From Aralia elata (lineage: Eukaryota > Streptophyta > Magnoliopsida > Apiales > Araliaceae): DNA of 64,000 nucleotides. Shown one piece after another: positions 1 through 14,000 of the stretch; the first letter of the stretch is position 1; each line of letters opens with the position of its first letter. Both the position numbers and the translations under genes were made by a program. The notes beneath the pieces are model-generated. The model made no database searches. It saw only the letters and a list, made by a program, of their open reading frames with translations, and was not told the origin of the DNA. Where the stretch lies: contig CM068385.1 in the NCBI GenBank assembly GCA_034770075.1, forward strand, positions 515,700 through 579,699, given 5' to 3'.

Positions 1-353
1 AATTATCCAGTCCCAAATCCCATCTTACTTGGATAGACACATTGTTTGCCCCCAACAAAGGAACTTTGGTAATGTGAGATTTCATTCCTTAACAATATTA
101 CTCAATATCTTAGAAAAATTTTATACACACTAGTTGCAAGACTAATGGGCCTACAATACGTCACGGTGATACTATTTTCTTAAATTAGTTCTCAATGTTT
201 TCCTTTCCTGCACGATGTTCTCTGTCTTTTCAATTTTCATTTTTGTGGAAGGTGTATGACCACCTCAGTCTAAATTTTGAATACGGTACTTTTAATGCTG
301 TTTCAGTATTTACCAGGCTACTTCATAAGTACTAACTCTGTTATGTTTGACAG
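1..353 (+). other. Intron upstream of the first visible AGAL3-like exon
   Basis: AT-rich sequence with no coding match. It ends in a TTGACAG acceptor directly before the first recognisable alpha-galactosidase exon at 354. The exons coding for the N-terminus (signal peptide and the start of the TIM barrel) must lie to the left of the window. Confidence 0.75.
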
Positions 354-3300
354 CTGATGCACTTATCTCAACTGGGTTGGCGGAGCTAGGCTATATTTAC
401 GTAAACATAGGTTTTCTTCAAACATTGTATCCTTGCTTGTTTCACTTCAAATCTTGGTTCTGTTTGACTGAAATAGTTTTATCATATTCAGATGATTGCT
501 GGTCTGCTATGAAACGGAATTCAAAGGTCAGTATGTCATAATTTGCATCTGCTTAGATATATCTTGTGCTGTAAAATGAGAGTATTTTTTCTCTTGCCAT
601 GAAAATTGGAAAGAAAACATTTTTTTTTCCTGATGTTAGCCTTAAAAGCATGGAATGCAGTGGTAAGATTGATTTGAAATGTAAAACTATTGTCCTATGC
701 ATTAACTGGTAATGTGTTGCCATAACATTTCTCATTCAGACTCAGTGTTACCTAAAATGTGGTACGTTTAGGTACGCGGTACAAATCCGGGTACGCGGTA
801 CGTTACATAGCAAAACGCGATATGCTAGTATATCTTTATATAAGTTTTTATAGTTAGGAATTCTCTTAGAATCTATAAATGTAATAAATCTAAGTTTTAT
901 AGAGAATTTTTAGTTGAATCAACAAGTTGATTGTTTTATAAATATTTTAGTGCAAATGTAATGTTTAAGCATCCAATAATAAGTTATAATATTGATATTT
1001 GTGCAATTATAGTTAAACAACAAAGAAATTTTTCAATACACTAAATTTATAGTATTAGTACGTAAGAGTATCATGTTTGGGTACACAAGTATCAACACAT
1101 AGTTCGCTAGGTCTATGAGAGTATCTGGTAACTCTGTTCAGACTTGCTGCATGTGATGCTCCAGCAGGCTAATCCTGATTTGGACCTGATTTAATTGTTT
1201 AATATTACCAAAGTGAAACTTTGATTTGCGAGTATGTCCTGAAAACTTCTTTTCTTTTTACCCTCTTCCTTTTCCTTTTCTCCTCCTCTCTCTTCTACTT
1301 TCCTTTAACTCTTTTATATCCCCACAAAATCATGATACTGCCCCTTTTAAATAATTAAGGTCTACCGCCGTTCCTACACCCATCTCACATCATTATCATT
1401 ATCGCACACTACCACCATTGTCTCCACTAAAATTGTCAAATACGTACGAGTACGGTACATGTGTTGGACACCAATACTCCACACTTAACAAATACTTCTG
1501 GATACGTATTAGATGCTTCCAAATACTACAACTTTATAATTATTATTTTAATCTTTTTAAGTTCAGATACTTCTAGATACTCTATTGATACTTCCTGGTA
1601 AGCTACAGGATTTGGATGCTATGCTATGGCTTGTCCAATGATAGGACTAGCTTGCTTCATCTTGTTTTTAGAACATTAGTCTTACGGCTAGGAGAAATTG
1701 ATGATATTTGATTCAAATGTTTAGTTCCTACCGTTTTGGTTATGATATGGTAGTTGCTAGTATTTTAAATCAACTTAACCTTTAAATTATCTACTTGCTT
1801 ATAATTATGTAATATAATTAATTTTTTATATACATATATGCAAGTATAAAAATAAATAAAAGGACAAATTGCAAAATTGTACCTTAAAGTTCCAACTTTT
1901 TTTCAACTTTGGTTCCAGTGCTTCAAACCTAGCAGCCATGTTCCTTTTTTGTAGTTTTTATTTTTATAAAAGAAGAAATTTTAATAAAACAGACGATACA
2001 GGGGCGACAAGAAGTCCACTCTCAGCAAACTAAATAACACAAAATCAAATTTGTCACATCATCTTAGGGCGTACATGGCTATGGGATTGTCGCGCACAAC
2101 ATAAGACTTGTGTTAATGCTTATTCAATTATTAAAGACGATACTAAATTCACACTTGTGCTATCAGTATGCCAACTTTGAAGCTCACAAAAAATTCCTTG
2201 GTGATCTAGCATGATTTGTACTTTTGAGTTCTTCTTAGAGGAGGAGAATTGATGCATGACGACCTACGAGACTTGGTTGGAGCTTTGGAAGCCAATGAAA
2301 ATAAAATAAGATTCTAGAAGTATTTAGCTTATTTATATTTATTTAATTTAGTTTTAATTTTAGTAGTTATCTTATTAGAATTCCATTTGGTGAAAAAAGT
2401 TGTGTAGGAGTGTTACGCCCAGGTTTTTTCATTTATAAATTTATATTATGGTTTTGGGGAAAAACAGGGTTTTTGATGTGACGGGTTTAAAAGTTGAATT
2501 TCAATTTTATTATTATGAAAATTAAGAAAGCCTAAATTAAGAGAGTCACCTATTGGTAAAATTTTATAGTGATGTACACCGAGTCATTTGGATGTTGTTT
2601 ACTTTAAATAATGGACCTTTATGATGGCTCATTTACTTGTCTTGTGAAACTGAGATTTATGGGTTCGTGGATTGTTTAAACGAGGGGAAGGTGTTAAGGA
2701 CTCTCGACTACCCGTGAATCACGGCTACCGCATCCTCAGATTTTCTCTCTTATCATTTTAAATAGTTGCTTGGAATCTAAATGTGTGGAAATGTCATTCA
2801 TGTGTGTGTGCGTTCCGCTATTTTTGTCATTTTACTTTTGAGAATACAATTACAACTGAAAAGACAAATGAAAACCTATTCTAAAAATGCTAAAATATAT
2901 CAATTTTAGTATATCTTATTTCTTACGAATAGAAAAGAATTTCTACTTAGTGTTAGATTAGGTCTCTTTATAAAAAAAACAATACTATTGTAGTAAAATA
3001 GCAGTTAAAATAAAATGGTAATATAGCATAAGCAACAAAATAGTGATAATAAGATAATATATGCAAAAAATATATTATATATATGTACAAAGAGGTAAAA
3101 ATAAGAATGGGTTTGGAAAATTAGCACTTTTTTTACTTTTAAAAAAAATAGAATTACCCAATTATCAATTGCTTACAAATTGATTAATAAGAGTTGTTGA
3201 ATTGTAATTTGAGCCTTTTAAGTTTTAAGTCTTAAAGTGGCAAAATTCCTTGTAAAAGATCCTTTCCTATATATATGTTTTCTTATGAAAACATGAAAGT

Positions 3301-6300
3301 TAACCAAAATACGAAATTATTACTATGGCTATGTACATTTTTGAAAATGAATTTGAAAGAAAGTACTATTAAGATGCTTTACTAATTTAAATTATGGACT
3401 CAAATGGACTTTTTGGGCATGTAAGCCATCTATCCTTTCTAATCGACCAAAACCGAAGTGTAGTGTGCTTTGCGAAACAAAATACAAGGAAACTATGTCT
3501 TTAAAGGCTTACATGGGTCCTAACATCATTAAAATCCTAAGTCCATAATAAGTAGATTATTGGAATTAAATTCCTCCTCTTTAGGTTCACAAATATCCAT
3601 CATCAAAATCCCAGCACAATAATACAAATATCATAAAGTGCAAGGAAACTACAATAAAATTAATTATGATGATATAACCGTATGACATGGAAATAGATTA
3701 CTTAAACAAGGATAAAAACCACTATTACTAATTATGCTCATGCAAAGGCAAAATAATTTTGTTAATCTACTAAGTAAGCATTAATAATGCTGGATCTAAT
3801 AATTAACATAATAAATGAGATTACCTTGTGTCCCAAAACAATGTAACATAATAAATGAGATTACCTTGTGTCCCAAAACCCAGTCCCCATTAATTAAGTA
3901 CCAATGAAATAAAATCACTCATTTATCTGGGTCTTCCTCACTAATATAAATCTCCACTTCATCATATTCCCATCTCCACGAAGTTCTCAATGAAAATTTC
4001 AACCATGACATTATCCGCGCCACGTCTTGTACAAATTGCATCGCCTTAGCCACCTGAAACACATATCCGCGCTTCACTTAACCTCTCCCTCTAATCACCT
4101 GTACGCCGCGGCCTTCCAACTGTTGTCAATGAAGTCAAGGACTTCCACCCCAGCTGCAGTAGCAGATTTCTTGTTCACTGTTTATCCCAATTATTTTACA
4201 CTTATATTACTGAAGTCATGGTTTTTATATAGGAGGTCCATCTTATTGGGCCTTATCTAATATGGAATTTGTACTTAACCCAGTACGATTGTCCATCTAC
4301 ATATTTATAGTTTGCTTTGCTCACCTTCGGGTTGAATACTATTTCAAATGCACAATATTGAAATTGCTTCCCCATTGCTATGATGTAAACTTGATGGATC
4401 TTTTTTTAAAATGATGGAGTTACAAAGCTTAGGTAAATCTAGAAGTGCAGGATTGTCTCTATGTTAATTTCATATTGTGACTTGATTGACTATGCAGGGT
4501 CAATTAGTGCCTGATCCAAAAACTTTTCCATCTGGAATTAAAGCTCTTGCTGACTATATACACGGGAAGGGTCTCAAACTTGGTATCTACTCTGATGCTG
4601 GGTAAGACAAATCGTCCAATACTGGGTTAACTACTAGGAGTACGACATATATTTCTTTCTAATCCATCCAATTAAATTTTGTAGGGCTTTCACATGTCAA
4701 GTTCGACCTGGATCTCTTTTCCATGAAAATGATGATGCAGAGCTCTTTGCTTCTTGGGTAAGTTTGTGTTCCCTTACTAATGAAATCTGGAAACTCTGTA
4801 GTCCAGTCTAAGCAATGTTGTTTGCAATTATGTTTCATTACTTAGGAGTATTTATAATAGTTTAATACCATTAAGCACTATCTTATTCTTGAATTAGTCC
4901 TAAAATAACAATCGTGAACTATTTATTTGTTCCTATGGTCATTTATGAGGGGTCCCAAGGGGGTTATACTTGACAAATGTAGGGTTATACTTGACAAATA
5001 TATATAATCCCAAGGGGAATAACATAAGGGAGCTGTGTGAAAGCATGTTGTTGATTGCAAGTTACATATTTGGCTTGTTAGTATCAAATAAAAATTGTTT
5101 GGTGCAATATATTTTATAAGCCCAAAATCTATACTTCATTTAAATATTACGAAACTAGTAAATGTTCTGGTATGACCATAATTGTCAAATCGTAAATTAT
5201 ATCGTGTATCAAAAAACCCCCATATTGTGTTCATGCATCGTATGATGAACCGTATAGTATGATACGGATTCAAAATAAAAAATGTGGTAATATACATGTA
5301 AGCATATAAAATACACAATTTATTGGGCAATCAAGCATATTAGCTTGACTATGTATAAAAGTAGCCAAGTAAATATTATTATAGCTTAAAAATAAATTTT
5401 AAAGTTAAATAGTATCAAAAATACATTAAATTGAATTATTAGATATTATTATAGTAATGTTTATAGAATAACAAGAGAACATTGAAATTTAGATTCGCCT
5501 ATGAACAATAAAACACGAGAATAGTTAAAATTAACAAGTGGATATTTATATTTTCACTTGTGGAACATGACGAGAGAAAAATAAAGGGATATTTTGTAGA
5601 AGAAGATATGAAACTCCAAAAAACGTTTAATGGCTCATCAAGCAATATTAGAATATGTTAATGCTAAAAAACCTCTTCATTTGAAATGTTAGAAGGATTA
5701 AAAGTTTTACTTTTACTCTTTTGGATCTACATATTTTTTTATTTTTTATAAAGTCTGTTGCTAACTATAAAAAGTATCGTGTATTGCTTTGTTTCATAAG
5801 ATATGTATCGTATTGCAACTAAATCTTATGATACAGAATACAGTGTCACTTTCGATGCACCCTACAATACTTACCGAATTGTCTCCGTATAATATCGTAC
5901 AACTTTTAGAATTCGAGTTTGTGTTGGGGACTTGGAGTACAAGTGAGTACAACATAACATTAAAATCAGTGTGCGTGGTACAAGAAATTATCTATTAGCC
6001 ACTTAATTTTTTCTTGCTAGGACTTATACTTCATGTTATTTTTTGTTCAGGGCGTGGATTACTTGAAGTATGACAACTGTTTCAATCTGGGCATCAAACC
6101 AAAAGATAGGTTCTACCCCGTTTTAGCTCATTTCAGTTCATAGTGTCATATTTGAATTTATGTGAATTACTTCAACATGTTTTCACATTTCTAGATACCC
6201 TCCAATGCGTGATGCTCTAAATACTACTGGGCGTGCCATTTTCTATTCTCTCTGTGAATGGTAATCTCAGCTGCTTGCAGTGGTTGTTTAGATATCCTGT

Positions 6301-9300
6301 TTACACGGTGCTTTATTAAAAAAAACAAACAAACTGATTTGCATTTTGTTTTGGTCATGGAAGGGGTGTTGATGACCCTGCTTTATGGGCACCCAAGGTT
6401 GGGAATAGTTGGCGAACAACGGATGACATCAATGATTCCTGGGCAAGGTTATAATTTTTTGTGTACCAACTCTTATTGGTGGTCAGTGGGTGAAAGCTTT
6501 TTCATGTTATGTTTTTTACATATGCCTTTTATGTGAATTACAACCTCAATTATCAGTCTCTTTCCCATTTCAGACTATTATCATAAAAACTGCCGGAGGA
6601 GTGGGGTGGGGTTTTGTAAATAATTTCTGTTGAAAGTGAGAGTCTAAGAGTGTTCATGTAATAGAACAAATAAGTATAAAGAATAGGAATAATTCCATTA
6701 TCTAATATTACTCTAATTCATTGTTGTATTTACATAGCATTACATTGGTTTATATAGGAAATAGGATAGCACACAATATAGGAAAACATGGAGAGGATAA
6801 CATGGGGAGGAAAACATGGAAACATGTTTTCCCACCTAACATATTCTAACACTCCCCCTCAAATGCAACTTTACATAGAAGGGACAAACTAAAGTGCATT
6901 TGACAAAAATATGAAGAAAAAATTGCAACAACATAAAGGAGCCATCATGACTAACAGGTGGACCATCCAATTAAAGATATAATCAACAGTAAGCCCACCA
7001 AAAACAGCACATGCTGGTGGAAATTACTTTCACAATCACCCCCGTTGCAAAACAGCTCATAATCAGCAGCAAGGGACAGCTCACTTAGACAATAAAATAA
7101 TCAGAAAGGTGCACACCCATCAGCTGAAAGACAGCCCAAGTGGGGCGCAATAACCAAGCAAGTGCAGCACTAAAGAAATCAGCAGCAAAAGAACAGCCCA
7201 CAGAGCTGAGAAGTCAGCAACATGAACCCACGTGAGCTGCGAAAACCAGCAAAACACATGAAATCAGTTGTGAGTGGGCAATGAAAAGCACCCCACCAAC
7301 ATTCCCCAAAGCTGCAGCCCATGTGCAAAACCGTGAGCCCCCAAATGTCCCCCAGTCAACAAAAGCAACAATTAATGGGGAAGACAAAGCACGTGGCCCA
7401 ACAATCCGTGACAAACCAGCTGGCAAAATAATGCAATCAGTTGAAATCAGGCCGACCCAAACGTCGACGAACTGCAACAAAGCTGTCGGCATATCCAGCA
7501 GCCCAAATTTGAATAGAACAGCAACATAATGGCTCTCAAAATGAATAAACAATGCAGCCCAAGAGTTGTTATGTGCTGGAATCAGCATGACCAGCAGGAC
7601 CGGTGAAAGAAGGAGCAAAACCAAAGCAGCAAAACTGCCAGCAAAACCAGCCGGAGAGTACCATGAATTCCGACCCAACGTCAAGAACTCAGACCATAAA
7701 GAAACTCCGGCGAAACCCCATCTATGACTGAAAACCAGAAATCGCAAATCTGAGCATGAATCAAAAGGCCATGCCAGAACCAAACCAAATAAGGAACCTT
7801 CCGCGGCAAAGGCGAACAACATTCAAGCAACAAGGCGTAAGGTAGGGCTGCAACATAATCCCTCGTGAAATCTAGACCATATCATATCTCATATCTCCTA
7901 TATCTCCCCCTCAAATGCAGCTTTATATAAAAAGGACAAAATAAAGTGCATTTGACAAAAAAAGAGGAAAAAAAGAAGAAAGGAAAAAAAAAATCAGAAA
8001 GATGCAAACAACATAGTTGCAGATTCTAACCAATTCAGACCCGGGATCATGTTGGAAAAGACATCAACAATGAATACCTTGTTGGAGTACACATCAACAA
8101 TGGGTAACATATGGGTAGAAAGCATAGCAAATATGGTGCATCAAAGAAGAAAGCTGGAAAACAGCATATGGTGGTACAGTATCTCAGGAATAAATTGTAT
8201 ACAAAAAAGGAAAGAGGCTAAACAGTCCTTATGTATACAGAAAAAGAAAGTCCAAAAAAAATGTCTAGCAACTCAGCAACTCAGAAACATGCATAAGAGG
8301 TCAACAAGCACTTAGCAACATATATCCTCAGTCTGTAACAGTGAATAAAAGAGGAGCCCAGAAGCAAGAAGCCAACAGTGAATGAAAAACAACTAACCGA
8401 ACCAAAAAATAGGCCAAATCCAAACAAACCTGATTTTCTCTCTATAAGGCCACTGTGTATGGGTAGAGGAGAGAGAGGCGACCACCGCGGAAGAAATCGC
8501 GCCGGAAAAAGTCGCCGGAAAGTCCCTCACGCGCCGGCGCGTGGCGTCGGCGGCCGGGCGCGTCGGCGGCGCGTGGAGGCGCGTGTGGTGGTGGGTGGAT
8601 ATATTGCATATATTGACTGACTATACCAACAACATAAGATATATCGGGTCTAGTATGAGACAGGTATATCAGTCGTCCCACTAGACGTTGATATCTTTCT
8701 CTATCCACCGTAGGTCCTGTGCCTCCTTCTAGATGATGATTAACTTCAATAGGAGAATCAACAGGTTTGCATCCTAGCATGCCAGTTTCTGTTAAGAGAT
8801 CAAGAACATACTTCCGTTGAGACAGAAAGATTCCACTGGAAGATCTTGCAACTTCAATACCAAGGAAATATTTTAAGGTGTCAAGATCTTTGATTTCAAA
8901 CTCTTCAGCCAGACTTGCCTTGAGATTAACTATCTCTTCTCTATTATCCCCTGTCACTACAATGTCATCAACATAAACAATAAGAATGACAGTCTTACCA
9001 TTTATATGTTTGACAAATAGAGTGTGATCTGCTCGACTCTGTTTGTACCCAAGTTTTATCATTGCTTTGTGGAATTTACCAAACCAGGCTCGAGGAGATT
9101 GCTTCAACCCGTATAACGCCTTTCGCAGCCTACACACCTTTCCCTTGGTGACAGATGAAGCAAAACTAGAGGGTATTTCCATGTATACCTCTTCTTCTAG
9201 ATCCCCATGAAGAAATGCATTTTTCACATCCAATTGCTGAATATCCCAGCCAAAGTTTGTTGCACATGAGATTGACCGACACTTCATCAAAGAAAAATTA

Positions 9301-11017
9301 GTCAATGGCCTTATCTGCTTACCTTTTGTAAAAACAGAACATCAACTAGCTGATATTCTAACTAAAGGTCTTAGTGGTAAGATGTTTCATCCCTTGTGTT
9401 TCAAGTTGGGTATGTGAGACATCTATACACCAACTTGAGGGGGAGTGTTAGAAGTAAGTGCTGTGTGTATGTGTTGTGTGTGTGTGTATGTGCTGTGAGA
9501 CATGTTTTCCTCCGTGTCTTCTTCACTGTCTTTTGTCAGCTTCTCCTTCTTCCTCTGTATAAATTGTAACTCTCTTTCATAGTAAAAAAAAAAAAAAAGG
9601 CCAAATTCAAGCAAACCTGATTTTCTCTCTATAAGGCCACTGTGTATGGGTAGAGGAGAGAGAGGCGACCACCGCGGAAGAAATCGCGCCGGAAAAAGTC
9701 GCCGGAAAGTCCCTCACGCGTCGGCGGCCGGGCGCGTCGGCGGCGCGTGGAGGCGCATGTGGTGGTGGGTGGACAGCCGGAAAGTTCAGCCGTGGTCGTC
9801 GGGCTATGGGTAATCCGATTATGACATCAATTTCAGGGTATGTAATAGTTCAAGCTAGTTTACAGTTGAAAGAACCTAGCAGTAGCGAGCGGAGGAAAAA
9901 AAAGAAAAAGAGAAAAAAAAATTCTGATTAATGGATCAAGCTTTGATACCATGTTGAAAGTGAGAGTCTAAGAGTGTTCATGTAATAGAACAAATAAGTA
10001 TAAGGAATAGGAATAATTCCATTATCTAATATTACTCTAATTCATTGTTGTATTTACATAGCATTACATTGGTTTATATAGGAAATAGGATAGCACACAA
10101 TATAGGAAAACATGGAGAGGATAACATGGGGAGGAAAACATGGAAACATGTTTTCCCACCTAACATATTCTAACAATTTCCATTTGCAGCTTTTGAATAA
10201 GCACCATCTAATACATAGCGGATGTTGTTTCGGTCTATTATAGGGATGCTAGCCAAATATCAATGTGCAAACAAGGGTGTACTATGAAACATTAAGGGTC
10301 CGTTTGGTAATGGATTCTACTTCTAACTTTTTGTTTCTACTTCTACTTGTTTGAAATCGGAAGCAGAAAATATTGTTTGGTAACTGTTTCTGTTTTGAAA
10401 AAAGTGGAAGCAAAATCCACTTTGGCAGCAAAAAAAGTGAAAACAAAAAAAAGTTGCTTCTATTTTGGCAACACAAGGAGCCATTCCTACTTTAATGAGG
10501 TCCAAGTATCGAATCTTGTTGACAACAAAATTTTATACTCTACCTCTTTATAAAAATAAATAAAACTAACATTGAAATATAATTACCAAACAACGTTGTC
10601 TAATTTTTGTTTTCACTAATGAAAGTAAGTAAAAGCAGAAACATATGAAAACAAAAATCGAAAGCAAAAGCAGAAACAATTACCAAACGAACCCTAAAGT
10701 TTTCATTTTCTTTTACTTCAACTACAGGGTATAACACAAAGCTCTTCAAATTTGGATTAGCTATCAGATCAGCCACCTAACCTGATTCAAATCGAGCAGA
10801 TATAGTATATACTGCTATTTGACCCCCATCATATCTTTGAAGATCTCTCAGTGCTTTTATGTGATGTATCTTATAGCATTTTTCTAACTTTTCAGAAGAA
10901 TTTGGGAATGCTAATGTTACACAATTATTACTAGTCATTGTGTTGTAATATCTCCTAAAGGCTACATATAATCACTAATATCTAATGTCCATTTGTAAGG
11001 ATATACAGCTGGGAACC

Positions 11018-11090
<73 letters not shown>

Positions 11091-14000
11091 CGCGCGCGCG
11101 CGTGCTTGAGATGTGTGTTTCAACATATATTCTCATTTATGTGTTGAAAATTCAGGATATATAATTTGCTGATCAAGCAATTGATTTTATTTTACTGTTG
11201 TCTCCTTTTCCTAGCATGACTACTATTGCTGATCTAAATGACAAGTGGGCAGCCTATGCGGGACCTGGTGGATGGAACGGTAGGAATGTCTGATATATGA
11301 GTATTAGTTTGAGCAAACTCATGTATATCAATGCTCCGCCTTTGTAAGACATTCTAAATTCTTCTTTCTTTATTTGAACTGTTCTGGCAGATCCAGATAT
11401 GTTAGAAGTTGGGAATGGGGGCATGACTTACAGAGAATATCGAGCTCATTTTAGCATTTGGGCTTTGATGAAGGTGTTCTCTCTTAACCCTTTTCCTCTA
11501 TGCTCCCCTCCTGGTCTTTCATATGTATCTTATAAAATTCTTTTATAGAGTTACTTGCTATTTAGCAATGTTATACTTTGTTCAATTTTATCAGTATTCG
11601 TTCATGTTTTCCTTTGTTTAATCACATTGGAATACTAGCATACCCAAATTGGCATCTAGTACAATTCGCAAAGCATCAAATATAACTAGTTCAAACACTA
11701 GTTACTTAGAAGAAAAAAAAAAAGTCGCCGTCTATTTTGAATAGTTATAATTAGTGATTGCAGATTGGCCGGTGCAGTGAACAATATATTTATATATTCA
11801 ACTCAAGTGAGCTCTGGCGTAACTTTTTGGTATTGGCTATATGGATCCTATTTGTGGTTTTACTGTATCTTGGCTATATATTCTTATAAGTCCCAAGATT
11901 GCGTTTTTTTTTCCTTTTACCATCCCCGTCCAAAACTAAAGCTTGCTCTTTTACTTCCCCCTTGTAATACTGTTACTTATCGTGCAGTTGTTACTATTTC
12001 CTACTGCGCCAATTATTATACTTCATATGTGTTATAAAACCAACGAAGAAAGTTTTCTCACAGTTTCTCTCTATTGGTACTAGGTTACTACTATCTTATT
12101 TTTGAGCCTTCCCGCTTTCATCTTTTTCTAGTTCTGTCACACTTGCGTAAATATTTGTTCAGTCTTTGTTTATATGTGTATGTATCATGTCCAAGCTTCT
12201 TGTCTTTATTACACATTTGTCATGCTAACACAATTTCCTGATTCTTGAGTCCAGCTTTAGCTGGTGAATGTTACTAGTTTCTAAAGATTGTTTGGTTGGT
12301 TGGCCAAGGGTAATTTCTTAGCACTCTATTTAGAGAAGCACCCACGTGGGGGCTATAAGATTGACATACTACTTCTGACCATCCAATTCCTTTACCTTGT
12401 ATTGATGACCATTTAATCTGTTAAAAAAAGGATCTGTATTTCGGACTTTGCAGGCTCCACTTCTGATTGGTTGTGATGTCAGAAACATGGCTGCCGAAAC
12501 ATTAGAAATTCTATCCAATAAGGAGGTTATTGCAGTAAACCAAGGTAAAACACCTACCTCTATTTCTCAATTTTTCAGTGTGCGCCTGTACGCTTGTTAA
12601 GATGGAATAGATAGATGTGGTTAACCACCAGACTCGTCTCTTTGTTTTTTCTTTTTCTTCTTTTTTTCTTTAGATGTCTTTGATGTGCCAGTCTTTTTCC
12701 TCTGCCATGAAACGAGATTTACCTAGAAGAAATTTGTTTTCTTTTTCCAGATCAACTTGGGGTTCAAGGAAGGAAAGTTCATGTTGCAGGAACAGATGGT
12801 TGCCGCCAGGTCCTCTCATTGTGAACTTGTCTATTCCACTTCAAGTTTTACTTCAGCATAAGATGCAAGTATATATTTTACTAACTAGAAGTTTATTTTC
12901 CTAGAGAACAAATATATTTTAACCTACTTCACTCATCATGAAATCTAATCTTTCAGGGAGCTTAGGATGGGCGCTACACGAGTGTTGTAATAAGCTATAT
13001 GATTGGTCCCATTTGGATACGAAAAAGTGGATATATTTAAGAATAAAGAGTAAGAAGGAGGATATGCCAAGATAAATACAGAAAACAAGACGGAAAGAAA
13101 GAAAATTAGATCAAGGGATATTAAAGGAGCCTATGGTTATTCTACCAGAAGACTAAGAGAATGTTTGGGATCGCTTAAAAAATGTGATCCGTTATTCTGA
13201 TTACTGCTTCTGCTATAATCAGTTTTAATAAAGTAGTTTGTGTTTGGTAAAGAAAAAACACTTAAATTAGTAAAAAGTATTAAGTGTTTGATATAAAAAC
13301 ATTTGTCAATCACTTATTTCAAGTGTAAATTACTGAAAAGGAATGTTTTAAAAAGTAAAGATGGGTAATGAATGGAGTTACTAAAATAAATGAGGATAGA
13401 TTAGAAATATACTCTGTCAAACCTGATTATAAGCAGTTTTAAAATTAGGTTACCAAACACTTATTGCTTTTTAAAACTAATTATAAGCAGGTTTGATTGC
13501 TTATAAGTGATCTCAAACACCCTCTAATAAGAAGTAGTGGCAACCTTGGCTATAGATTTCACCTCAGAGTGGACTAGTTAATGCTTCTTTCCTACAATCT
13601 ATTCCTTATGGTGTCTATGCCTCAGTGATAGACAGAAAGGCATAGAAGGAGATAATAATAATCAGCAGCCTAGAATTAACACAAGTTTGGTTTTGCACTT
13701 AGCTCCAGCTGAGCTTGTTAGGAAATTAATATTGCTGACTTGGTTCCTGCAAATGCCTGCAATGTTCATCGAAGGTGCTTTTGTGAGGTTTTATTTATTA
13801 TGTTACATTGTTCAGGTTTGGGCTGGTCCTTTGTCTGGACATCGATTGGTGGTTGCTCTCTGGAATCGATGTTCAAAAGCCGACTCTATCAAAGCTGCAT
13901 GGGATGTGCTTGGAATTGAATCATCTATTAGTGTCTCCGTAAGGGACTTGTGGAAGGTGAGGAAACTGGCCTGCATGATGCGCTGACAAGATTCATATTA

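Larger units (their letters stand above)
8600..9598. mobile_element. 5'-inverted, poly(A)-tailed copia retrocopy
   Basis: A 1-kb insert inside the LTR element. From 8600 to about 9264 it encodes copia reverse transcriptase on the minus strand. From about 9265 it switches to the plus strand and reads the copia RNase H C-terminus, stop, polypurine tract (TTGAGGGGGAG), the start of a 3' LTR (TGTTAGAAGTAAG) and a run of 15 A. The inserted unit is flanked by long direct repeats (8411-8599, 9598-9773). An inverted 5' part joined to a sense 3' part with a poly(A) tail and a target duplication is the known pattern of twin-primed LINE-mediated insertion. The template would have been a polyadenylated copia RNA. 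Confidence 0.75.
6628..10175 (-). mobile_element. Young non-autonomous LTR retroelement (minus orientation), TSD ATTTC
   Basis: Two 224-bp LTRs (6628-6851 and 9952-10175) start TGTTGAAAG and end TTCTAACA on the plus strand. They differ at one base, so insertion was recent. ATTTC flanks both ends (6623-6627, 10176-10180). Read on the minus strand, a primer-binding site close to the initiator-Met type follows the 5' LTR (9940-9951, TGGTATCAAAGC) and a purine tract precedes the 3' LTR (from 6852). The LTR carries TATATAA. Apart from a secondary insertion at 8600-9598, the interior shows no gag or pol, so movement probably depended on proteins from another element. It sits in an AGAL3-like intron in antisense orientation. 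A second copy of the PPT-side sequence occurs near 7905, so the interior is itself rearranged. Confidence 0.93.

Noticed and set aside
6258..6536. 92-codon frame covering an AGAL3-like exon
   Set aside because: In the exon 6364-6447 the true frame is a different one (GVDDPALWAPKVGNSW); the long frame is out of phase.
7214..7822. 202-codon minus-strand open frame in the LTR element interior
   Set aside because: Hydrophobic-looking translation without any known motif. It arises from CAGC-rich text on the other strand, and a competing frame exists at 7281-7529.
8442..8599. C-terminal extension of the copia RT frame through the GC-rich repeat
   Set aside because: The Pro/Arg-rich tail (HPPPHAPPRAADAP) is read from the flanking repeat, not from copia, so it is a chance fusion.
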